20,201 nt of DNA, taken from Halieaceae bacterium (GTDB lineage Bacteria > Pseudomonadota > Gammaproteobacteria > Pseudomonadales > Halieaceae). Position numbers and translations under genes: made by a program. Positions 15,497 to 20,201 of this stretch are shown in pieces. The notes below the pieces were generated by a model, which was not told the origin of the DNA, searched no databases, and saw only the letters and a program-made list of their open reading frames with translations. The stretch covers positions 1 to 20,201 of the forward strand of contig DOVB01000248.1 of NCBI GenBank assembly GCA_003520285.1, written 5' to 3'. The first letter of the stretch is position 1, and the number at the start of each line of letters is the position of its first letter.

Positions 15497-16537
15497 ATGA
15501 TAAAAAAATCTATCTTGCTGGCAGTACTTGCGTTTTGGAATGCAGCGGTTGGTGCTCAGACCAACTGCGATATGGGTGGCGATTTTGGATTTATTTGTGA
15601 CTTCGTGGCACCCGAGGATATCGAACTTGCAGGCGATGAGCGCACGCTTTTGATCGGCGAGATGGTCTTGGGAGGCCGGCTGATTGCTGTGGACTCTGAG
15701 ACCTATGATCGGACCGAGCTATTTCCAGCTAAGACTCGTGTGGGCACCAATGATTGGGGTGAGAGCAGTTGTGATGAGTCACCACAGGAAATGACGTTTC
15801 ATGGCATCGATCTGCGTCAGAAAGCCGATCAAACTTGGCAACTGTTGGTGGTGAATCATGGTTTGCGTGAATCGGTCGAGTTCTTCGAGCTCTTCGTTGA
15901 CGCCGACAGTATGCCCCTTGGATTGGTCTGGCGAGGCTGTGTTCTCTCGCCGAATGGCGAACTGATGAACGATGTAGCTGGTTTGCCGGGTGGTGGGTTT
16001 CTCAGCACTACGCCTTTTGTTGGTAACGAGACTTGGTCCACCATTAAGGCGCTGCTTGGATTCAATATTGGTCATGTAAGAGAGTGGTCGCCCACGAAAG
16101 GTTGGTCGATTATTGAAGGCACGCAAAGTCGCTACCCGAACGGTGTCATAGCCACCCCGGATGGCAATCAGTTTTATGTCAATTTGTATGTCGATGGGCT
16201 CGTTCGAGCGTTTCGGCGCGATGGCGAAATTCTGCAGCAGGCGACGGTCGTCAATGGCGATAATTTGAGTTGGGGCGAGGACGGTAAGATTCGGATCGTC
16301 TCGCATCGGACCGGCTTGACGCAGATGATGGCGGCACTTCGGACACAGCCTCACGAAAATTCGTCAGTACCCTTTGCTGTGATTGAGTATTCTCCATCGG
16401 ATGGGTCGGTGCGAGATATTTTTGAGCATGATGGCTCTCTGTTTGGCGCCGCTACGGTCGCGCAAGAGGTCAATGGTCAGTTGTTTCTTGGCGCGTTCCG
16501 GGGTGAGCGCGTGGGCGTGATAGATCTTCCCCAATGA
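15497..16537 (+). CDS. Secreted beta-propeller-like protein (SMP-30/arylesterase-like)
   Basis: This 346-residue protein begins with a clear Sec signal peptide: MIKK, a hydrophobic core to about residue 18, then cleavage at AVGA-QT near residue 20. The mature part has repeated blade-like segments (GGRLIAVDSETYDRTEL, NDVAGLPGGGFLSTTPF, PNGVIATPDGNQFYVNLYVDGLVRAF, GVIDLPQ). These resemble the strictosidine-synthase/SMP-30/gluconolactonase superfamily, whose members hydrolyse esters or lactones with a bound metal. The pattern N-D-V-A-G-L-P-G-G and NGVIATPDG fit such propellers. Substrate is unknown, and it could be a binding protein rather than an enzyme. The ATG at 15497 is chosen because GAGGGA is just upstream; the ATG at 15473 would place eight residues before the signal peptide. 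Its stop overlaps the next start as ATGA, coupling it to a DASS transporter and suggesting a shared organic-anion substrate. Confidence 0.75.
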   Translation: MIKKSILLAVLAFWNAAVGAQTNCDMGGDFGFICDFVAPEDIELAGDERTLLIGEMVLGGRLIAVDSETYDRTELFPAKTRVGTNDWGESSCDESPQEMTFHGIDLRQKADQTWQLLVVNHGLRESVEFFELFVDADSMPLGLVWRGCVLSPNGELMNDVAGLPGGGFLSTTPFVGNETWSTIKALLGFNIGHVREWSPTKGWSIIEGTQSRYPNGVIATPDGNQFYVNLYVDGLVRAFRRDGEILQQATVVNGDNLSWGEDGKIRIVSHRTGLTQMMAALRTQPHENSSVPFAVIEYSPSDGSVRDIFEHDGSLFGAATVAQEVNGQLFLGAFRGERVGVIDLPQ

Positions 16538-17913
16538 ATCAAGAGCTGGATCTGGGGTTATGGATTGGCCCACTGCTTGCGCTGACAGCGGTGAGCGGTC
16601 TATTGGCCAGTGGTCAAAGCGCGGACCTGGCAATTGTGGTTGGCGTGGCACTGCTCTGTATCGTCTGGTGGATTTCAGAATCCGTTCCGATCCCGATTAC
16701 GTCTCTGATTCCTCTTGCTGTATTGCCGATGTTCGGTATTTTGACACCGGCGCAAGTGGGACAGGCTTATGGCTCCCCGCTCATACTCCTTTTGCTTGGC
16801 GGTTTTCTGCTTTCTAAATCGCTTGAGCATACGGGTGCTCATCGTCGAATGGCCCTCGGCATGATTCGCTGGGTGGGTTCAAGCAGTGGTTTTCGTTTGG
16901 TGTTTGGCTTCAGTCTAGCGGCGGCTTTGTTAAGCATGTGGATCTCTAATACCGCCACGACGCTGATGTTGCTCCCAGTCGCGTTGGCTGTGCTTGATGG
17001 CGCCAGAGATCAAAAAAAAATAGCGCCAGCGCTACTGTTGGGTTTGGCATATGGCGCCAGTATTGGGGGGCTAGGGACTCCGATTGGCACCCCAGCTAAC
17101 CTGATTTTTATGCAGGTTTATGAGACGACCACCGGTCAAGCGGTCTCTTTCGTGCAATGGATGTCATGGGGTTTGCCGGTCGTCCTAGTCTTAATTCCGT
17201 GTGTCGCTTGGTATCTTGCCCGTCATATTGATGCGCCGGTTCGAATTGATCTGCCCAGCGTTGAGCAATGGCATCCCAGTGAAAAGCGAGTGCTACTGAT
17301 TTTTGGGTTAACGGCGCTGGCGTGGATTACGCGAACTGGACCCTTTGGGGGTTGGAGTTCTTGGTTGCACTTACCGACTGTGAACGACGCATCGGTGGCG
17401 CTTTTGGCAGTGGTCGCACTTGCCTCGGTGAGTGATGCCAGAGGAGGACGGTTGTTAACCTGGGAGCGCGCGGCCGAGATTCCGTGGGGGGTCTTGTTGT
17501 TATTTGCCGGTGGCATTTGTTTGGCTGCGGGTTTTGAGGCGTCTGGATTAAGCCAGGTCATTGCCCAGGTGCTGGTTGATCTGACCCAGTTGCCCACTTA
17601 CTGGTTGATACTTTCTATTTGCTTGATCGTGACGTTCACTACAGAAACCACATCGAATACTGCCAGTACGGCGCTGTTAATGCCGATTTTAGCGGCGACC
17701 GCTATGGCGGGTGGTATTCGCCCGGAGCTCATTATGGTCCCCGCCGTCATGAGTGCGAGTTGCGCTTTTATGTTGCCCGTGGCTACTGCACCTAACTCGG
17801 TGGTTTTTGGCAGTGGTCGGATTGGTATTCGTGTTATGGCGCGCGAGGGGGCTGTGGTGAATCTATTTGCGGCTGTCGTGATCAGTTTGGTGTGTTTTGC
17901 GCTCTTAGGTTGA
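16534..17913 (+). CDS. DASS/SLC13-family anion:sodium symporter
   Basis: This 459-residue inner-membrane protein of about a dozen hydrophobic segments imports di- or tricarboxylates (or sulfate) with sodium ions. The two SNT motifs that bind sodium and substrate carboxylates are present: SNT at 138-140 within WISNTATTLMLLPV and SNT at 374-376 within TTSNTASTALLMPIL. Both follow the family's inverted-repeat layout. GGLGTPIGTPANLIFM and SCAFMLPVATAPNSVVFGSGRI are other typical blocks. Length is ordinary. The start ATG at 16534 overlaps the stop of the propeller gene (ATGA), so translation is coupled. The substrate is not deducible; the periplasmic partner may release or bind it. It is followed by a palindrome/C-rich tract and the convergent peroxiredoxin gene. 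Confidence 0.93.
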   Translation: MNQELDLGLWIGPLLALTAVSGLLASGQSADLAIVVGVALLCIVWWISESVPIPITSLIPLAVLPMFGILTPAQVGQAYGSPLILLLLGGFLLSKSLEHTGAHRRMALGMIRWVGSSSGFRLVFGFSLAAALLSMWISNTATTLMLLPVALAVLDGARDQKKIAPALLLGLAYGASIGGLGTPIGTPANLIFMQVYETTTGQAVSFVQWMSWGLPVVLVLIPCVAWYLARHIDAPVRIDLPSVEQWHPSEKRVLLIFGLTALAWITRTGPFGGWSSWLHLPTVNDASVALLAVVALASVSDARGGRLLTWERAAEIPWGVLLLFAGGICLAAGFEASGLSQVIAQVLVDLTQLPTYWLILSICLIVTFTTETTSNTASTALLMPILAATAMAGGIRPELIMVPAVMSASCAFMLPVATAPNSVVFGSGRIGIRVMAREGAVVNLFAAVVISLVCFALLG

Positions 17914-17922
17914 GTCAAGCGA

Positions 17923-17942
17923 GGGGTGGGCTAGCCCACCCC
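17923..17942. other. Perfect 20-bp palindrome, possible bidirectional transcription-stop hairpin
   Basis: GGGGTGGG (17923-17930), CTAG, CCCACCCC (17935-17942) form a perfect palindrome ten bases after the DASS stop, between convergent genes. No T-run follows on either strand, so it is not a textbook intrinsic terminator. Its right arm is shared with the C-rich tract. Confidence 0.6.
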
Positions 17943-17952
17943 ACCCCACCCC
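17935..17952 (-). other. G-quadruplex-forming tract on the minus strand
   Basis: On the minus strand 17952-17935 reads GGGGTGGGGTGGGGTGGG: four G-runs of 4, 4, 4 and 3 separated by single T loops, the most stable type of predicted intramolecular quadruplex. The plus strand is C-rich and could form an i-motif. It sits nine bases beyond the peroxiredoxin stop, in that gene's 3' untranslated region. Confidence 0.75.
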
Positions 17953-17961
17953 GGCAGTGAC

Positions 17962-18441
17962 TTATAACAGAGCCATTATCGTTTCAGCAGAGCTGACATC
18001 GACACCGGCGCCTGGCTCGACATTTAAGTGGATGATCTTGCCATCTTCGATGATTGCCGCAAAGCGCTGGCTTCTTATGCCAAGACCGAATCCTGAGCCA
18101 TCTAGTTCGAGCCCAAGAGCCTTAGTCAGTTCCCCGTTACCATCGGCGAGCATGACGATTTCTTCAGCATTCTGAGCTTTGCCCCACGCACCCATAACGA
18201 AAGCATCATTGACCGATAAACAGGCGATAGTATCGACACCTGCGGCTTTGATTTTATCTGCATTGACCACGTAGCCAGGTAGGTGGGTCATGCTACAACC
18301 GGGTGTGAACGCACCGGGCACAGCAAATAAAACGACTTTTTTACCAGAGCACAGGGTCTCGGTAGAGATATCTTCTGGACCATTCTCGCCCATTGTTTTG
18401 ATGGTGCAGCTTGGGAACGTATCACCGACTTGAACACTCAT
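17962..18441 (-). CDS. Peroxiredoxin, Prx5-type
   Basis: This 159-residue thiol peroxidase reduces hydrogen peroxide and organic or lipid hydroperoxides in the cytoplasm. The active-site block PGAFTPGC (P42, T46, C49) matches the family Pxxx(T/S)xxC signature, and the conserved arginine lies in GLGIRSQRFAAI. Other cysteines are C12, C31 and C74; no cysteine occupies the C-terminal place used by human Prx5, so it may work with glutathione/glutaredoxin or as a 1-Cys enzyme. That would fit the glutathione capacity implied by gshA, though this is inference. The ATG at 18441 has an excellent AAGGAGA Shine-Dalgarno. It lies behind the AraC-family gene on the same strand, with 139 bases and two inverted repeats between, and is convergent with the DASS gene. 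Confidence 0.92.
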   Translation of the reverse strand: MSVQVGDTFPSCTIKTMGENGPEDISTETLCSGKKVVLFAVPGAFTPGCSMTHLPGYVVNADKIKAAGVDTIACLSVNDAFVMGAWGKAQNAEEIVMLADGNGELTKALGLELDGSGFGLGIRSQRFAAIIEDGKIIHLNVEPGAGVDVSSAETIMALL

Positions 18442-18484
18442 GCCTTGTCTCCTTAAGGGTAGCTGATGAACGCCTTACGGCGCA

Positions 18485-18503
18485 GTGCGCTAGTGTAGCG
18501 CAC
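18485..18503. other. Inverted repeat upstream of the peroxiredoxin gene
   Basis: GTGCGCTA (18485-18492), GTG, TAGCGCAC (18496-18503) is a perfect 8-bp stem with a 3-base loop, 43 bases before the peroxiredoxin ATG on the minus strand. It may be a hairpin in the leader or an operator. No T-run follows on either side. Confidence 0.5.
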
Positions 18504-18530
18504 TTTGTTGGGTGGCCACAGGGGTTTAGT

Positions 18531-18565
18531 GCAGGCGCCACCGCACGCTGCACCACTGCGCCTGC
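18531..18565. other. Inverted repeat just downstream of the AraC-family gene
   Basis: GCAGGCGC (18531-18538) and GCGCCTGC (18558-18565) are perfect complements 19 bases apart, starting 15 bases after the AraC stop on the minus strand. A terminator-like hairpin without a T-run; it may separate the regulator from peroxiredoxin transcription. Confidence 0.45.
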
Positions 18566-18580
18566 GTGCGAACCAAGTGA

Positions 18581-18985
18581 TTAGTGGAGTCGCCGCTTGT
18601 ACTCGCGAAACGGGAGGCCAGTCCAGCGCTTAAAAGCACGATAAAATGAGTTTGGTTCGGTGTAGCCCAGTTCATATGCGAGACTCTTACCCGGCAGCCA
18701 GCGCTCTTTGAGGAGCTGTTCGCAACGGTACTGCCTGGCTCTATCACTGAGATAAGAGAAGCAGGTGCTATCTTCTTTTAAGCGGCGTCTAAGCGTGCTT
18801 GAACTCATCCCAAGAGACTGGGAAATGGTATCAGCGTTACATTCAGATAGGTCGCTGTTGAGAAGCAGTTTGAGAACGGCTTGGGTTGTTTTATTGCGTT
18901 GATTGCCGAACTTGACCACTGGTGCATTGATGATTGGTGACCGGCCGCACAGGGTGTCACGCACCGCAATAGGTAATCCTTGCAT
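18581..18985 (-). CDS. Short AraC/XylS-family transcriptional regulator (HTH domain only)
   Basis: This 134-residue protein consists almost only of the AraC DNA-binding domain. The first helix-turn-helix is ADTISQSLGMSSSTLRRRL, the second SLAYELGYTEPNSFYRAFKRWTG, ending PFREYKRRLH; both match the family consensus. Family members are usually near 300 residues with a ligand domain. Here only about 42 residues precede the first helix, as in MarA, SoxS and Rob-like stand-alone regulators, though its sequence is closer to the OruR-like group. The ATG at 18985 has a perfect AAGGAG Shine-Dalgarno, so this is a functional start, not a truncated remnant with a random ATG. Targets are unknown; the adjacent peroxiredoxin is a candidate. 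A GTTAAC pair flanks the ribosome site. Confidence 0.85.
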   Translation of the reverse strand: MQGLPIAVRDTLCGRSPIINAPVVKFGNQRNKTTQAVLKLLLNSDLSECNADTISQSLGMSSSTLRRRLKEDSTCFSYLSDRARQYRCEQLLKERWLPGKSLAYELGYTEPNSFYRAFKRWTGLPFREYKRRLH

Positions 18986-19003
18986 GTTAACCTCCTTGTT
19001 AAC
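18986..19003 (-). promoter_or_regulatory. Shine-Dalgarno within the loop of a GTTAAC hairpin
   Basis: GTTAAC (18986-18991) and GTTAAC (18998-19003) are self-complementary arms enclosing AAGGAG on the minus strand, immediately before the AraC-family ATG. The message can fold into a 6-bp stem with the ribosome site as the six-base loop. The pair could equally be DNA half-sites. Confidence 0.5.
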
Positions 19004-19047
19004 AGAAACAAAAAATGGTGATCGTCAGGGCTTCATGCCCTCGAGTT

Positions 19048-19075
19048 ACTTTACGGAGTTAGAGCGTAAGTGCAA
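19048..19075 (-). promoter_or_regulatory. Possible sigma-70 promoter of the AraC-family gene
   Basis: On the minus strand TTGCAC (19075-19070) is followed, after 16 bases, by TAAAGT (19053-19048). The -10 matches 4 of 6 consensus bases. It lies about 60 bases before the ATG; moderate to weak support. Confidence 0.35.
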
Positions 19076-19085
19076 GCTCATGATC

Positions 19086-19254
19086 GCATTTGATAGCAAG
19101 CAAACGCTTTCCTGATGCCATATGAGAACGCAACGCGATTGTGCAGGAATGCCCCCAAAATTAAGAGAAGGCATGAAGTGTCGTATTGGGTGTGCCCGTC
19201 TCGGGCTTACTGCGCCCTTGCCTGACCGGCGAGGACTATTATTTGGAAATAAAA
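19086..19254. other. Non-coding gap between the AraC-family gene and tRNA-Thr
   Basis: No credible gene is visible. A small hairpin, GCCCG (19194-19198), TCT, CGGGC (19202-19206), lies beyond the 3' end of tRNA-Thr on the minus strand and could help end its transcript, but no T-run follows it. Confidence 0.4.
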
Positions 19255-19330
19255 TGGAGCTGGCGAGAGGAATCGAACCCCCGACCGGCTGATTACAAAT
19301 CAGCTGCTCTACCTACTGAGCTACGCCAGC
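19255..19330 (-). tRNA. tRNA-Thr, anticodon TGT
   Basis: A 76-base cloverleaf read on the minus strand. The acceptor arms are GCTGGCG and CGCCAGC, the anticodon loop TTTGTAA gives anticodon TGT (reads ACA), and the T-loop is GTTCGATTC. Discriminator T and CCA are encoded. In E. coli the corresponding gene (thrU) faces the same way as tyrU; here it points the other way with its own promoter. Confidence 0.96.
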
Positions 19331-19344
19331 GACTGGGGAGCGCC

Positions 19345-19373
19345 ATAATAGGCAAACACGCTAGTGGATGCAA
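19345..19373 (-). promoter_or_regulatory. Sigma-70 promoter of tRNA-Thr(TGT)
   Basis: On the minus strand TTGCAT (19373-19368) is followed by exactly 17 bases and TATTAT (19350-19345). The discriminator GGCGCTCC is GC-rich, as in stringently controlled stable-RNA promoters. It lies 14 bases before the tRNA. Confidence 0.75.
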
Positions 19374-19407
19374 TGCTTACTCTTAAACTTTTTTCGGTCT
19401 TTTTATG

Positions 19408-19436
19408 TTGACAAAGACACCGGTCCTCTGGAGAAT
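19408..19436 (+). promoter_or_regulatory. Sigma-70 promoter of the tRNA-Tyr/Gly/Thr-tuf operon
   Basis: TTGACA (19408-19413, perfect) is followed by 17 bases and GAGAAT (19431-19436). The discriminator (ATGCCGCC) is GC-rich and T-rich DNA lies upstream of the -35. The -35 is 35 bases from the divergent tRNA-Thr -35, so both stable-RNA promoters share this gap. Confidence 0.75.
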
Positions 19437-19448
19437 ATGCCGCCTTTC

Positions 19449-19532
19449 GGAGGGGTTCCCGAGTGGCCAAAGGGATCAGACTGTAAATCTGACGCGAAAG
19501 CTTCGGTGGTTCGAATCCACCTCCCTCCACCA
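19449..19532 (+). tRNA. tRNA-Tyr, anticodon GTA
   Basis: An 84-base class II tRNA with a long variable arm. Acceptor GGAGGGG pairs with TCCCTCC (one G-T pair), the anticodon loop is CTGTAAA and the T-stem GGTGG/CCACC. CCA is encoded. It corresponds to E. coli tyrU, upstream of tufB. Confidence 0.96.
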
Positions 19533-19694
19533 GGAGTTAGAGCAAGGTAGTGCGGCGAAAGCGCAGCAGCTTGCAGGGCAAAGAAAGTGTTTGCTCAAAG
19601 GTTTAAGAAAGACTCTGCACTTGCGAAAGTGATGGCGGGGGAACAGCCGCAGAAGCAAGGAAGGCGCGGTGATTTAAAAGAGTGACATGGTAAT
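19533..19694 (+). other. Transcribed spacer between tRNA-Tyr and tRNA-Gly
   Basis: A 162-base spacer, as long gaps also separate these two tRNAs in E. coli. It contains small hairpins, for example CACTT-GCGA-AAGTG (19618-19631), which may be processing sites. No gene is seen. Confidence 0.6.
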
Positions 19695-19768
<74 letters not shown>

Positions 19769-19786
19769 TAGTAAAGGAAGCTAATT

Positions 19787-19862
<76 letters not shown>

Positions 19863-19912
19863 CTTCCTGATAAAACACGCAGCATTTATTCGTGAGTGCT
19901 GTTTAATGAGAG

Positions 19913-19930
19913 TAACGGCAGCAGCCGTTA
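19913..19930 (+). other. Hairpin in the leader between tRNA-Thr and the EF-Tu gene
   Basis: TAACGGC (19913-19919), AGCA, GCCGTTA (19924-19930) is a perfect 7-bp stem with a four-base loop. It lies 45 bases before the EF-Tu ATG and may protect or help process the message after tRNA cleavage. No T-run follows, consistent with readthrough. Confidence 0.55.
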
Positions 19931-19974
19931 AACGTAGCTGGCAGCGCTGGTTCAAGATTGAGGAGAGTGTCGTA

Positions 19975-20201
19975 ATGGCAAAGGCAAAGTTTGAGCGTAA
20001 TAAGCCTCACGTAAACGTGGGTACAATTGGTCACGTTGACCACGGTAAGACGACTCTGACAGCGGCTCTGACGAGAGTTTGCTCGGAGGTATTTGGTGGT
20101 GAAGCGGTTGCGTTTGATGGCATTGATAACGCGCCTGAAGAGCGAGAGCGCGGCATTACGATTGCGACGTCTCACGTTGAGTATGATTCAGAGATTCGCC
20201 A
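19975..20201 (+). CDS. tuf: Elongation factor Tu, N-terminal part (continues beyond window)
   Basis: The first 75 codons of EF-Tu, the GTPase that carries aminoacyl-tRNA to the ribosome. [19 protein letters not shown] leads into the P-loop [14 protein letters not shown]; the switch I region follows in [21 protein letters not shown]. The match to E. coli EF-Tu is very close. The ATG at 19975 has GAGGAG upstream. It follows tRNA-Thr(GGT) by 112 bases, the layout of tufB in E. coli (thrU-tyrU-glyT-thrT-tufB), so secE and nusG would be expected just outside the window. Growth-rate and stringent control through the upstream tRNA promoter is likely. Confidence 0.97.
   Translation, partial: MAKAKFERNKPHVNVGTIGHVDHGKTTLTAALTRVCSEVFGGEAVAFDGIDNAPEERERGITIATSHVEYDSEIR

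Noticed and set aside
15779-16354. Open frame antisense to the propeller-like gene (about 190 codons)
   Set aside because: The sense frame has a signal peptide, ribosome site and coupled downstream gene; the antisense frame has none of these.
17914-17961. Ordinary rho-independent terminator after the DASS gene
   Set aside because: The stem is strong, but neither strand has a T-run after it, so I call only a palindrome and quadruplex tract.
18805-19011. Second small gene overlapping the AraC-family start
   Set aside because: An out-of-frame open stretch with no ribosome site, lying inside the conserved helix-turn-helix coding frame.

Overview
The window looks like chromosomal core DNA from a gammaproteobacterium, probably a marine, free-living one. 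The evidence is a GshA of the gammaproteobacterial type, a CysQ/YrfG pair, a PilU relic, and the tRNA-Tyr/Gly/Thr-EF-Tu block known from Enterobacteria and relatives. The acyltransferase pair at the left edge is of a style I associate with oceanic gammaproteobacteria and mycobacteria. I cannot fix the genus. No phage, transposon, CRISPR or recognised defence locus is visible.

Layout. Positions 1-3967 (minus) hold a lipid/phosphatase operon: a YrfG-like nucleotidase, a HAD-PlsC fusion, and a PlsB-like glycerol-3-phosphate acyltransferase cut by the left edge. cysQ starts divergently at 4023 and meets gshA tail to tail with a 4-base overlap. From 6713 to 10858 (plus) there is a two-gene RND efflux system, an adaptor and an AcrB-like pump, with no outer-membrane channel gene. 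Directly behind it, as if in the same operon, is a pilU gene broken by three frame changes and one nonsense codon (10876-11996). An 8-bp tandem repeat separates it from a convergent minus-strand operon, moaA-moxR-coxE-like (15401-12061). From 15497 to 17913 (plus) a secreted beta-propeller-like protein is translationally coupled to a DASS/SLC13 anion symporter. A perfect 20-bp palindrome fused to a G-quadruplex-forming tract separates these from a Prx5-type peroxiredoxin and a very short AraC-family regulator, both minus. The right end carries tRNA-Thr(TGT) on minus, then tRNA-Tyr(GTA), tRNA-Gly(TCC), tRNA-Thr(GGT) and the start of an EF-Tu gene on plus.

How the genes work together. The left operon can make phosphatidic acid by two successive acylations of glycerol-3-phosphate. 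cysQ (PAP recycling in sulfate assimilation) and gshA (glutathione) both belong to sulfur/thiol metabolism. moaA starts molybdenum-cofactor synthesis, and the MoxR/CoxE-like pair beside it suggests maturation of a molybdoenzyme. The propeller and the DASS transporter probably handle one organic anion. The tRNA/EF-Tu block is translation machinery with what look like strong, stringently controlled promoters.

The most unusual points are the G-quadruplex/palindrome, the inverted first tRNA of the thrU-tyrU-glyT-thrT-tufB block with its own promoter, the multiply broken pilU, the Shine-Dalgarno in a hairpin loop ahead of the mini AraC gene, and the probably leaderless cysQ mRNA. I found no clear novel defence or mobile system.
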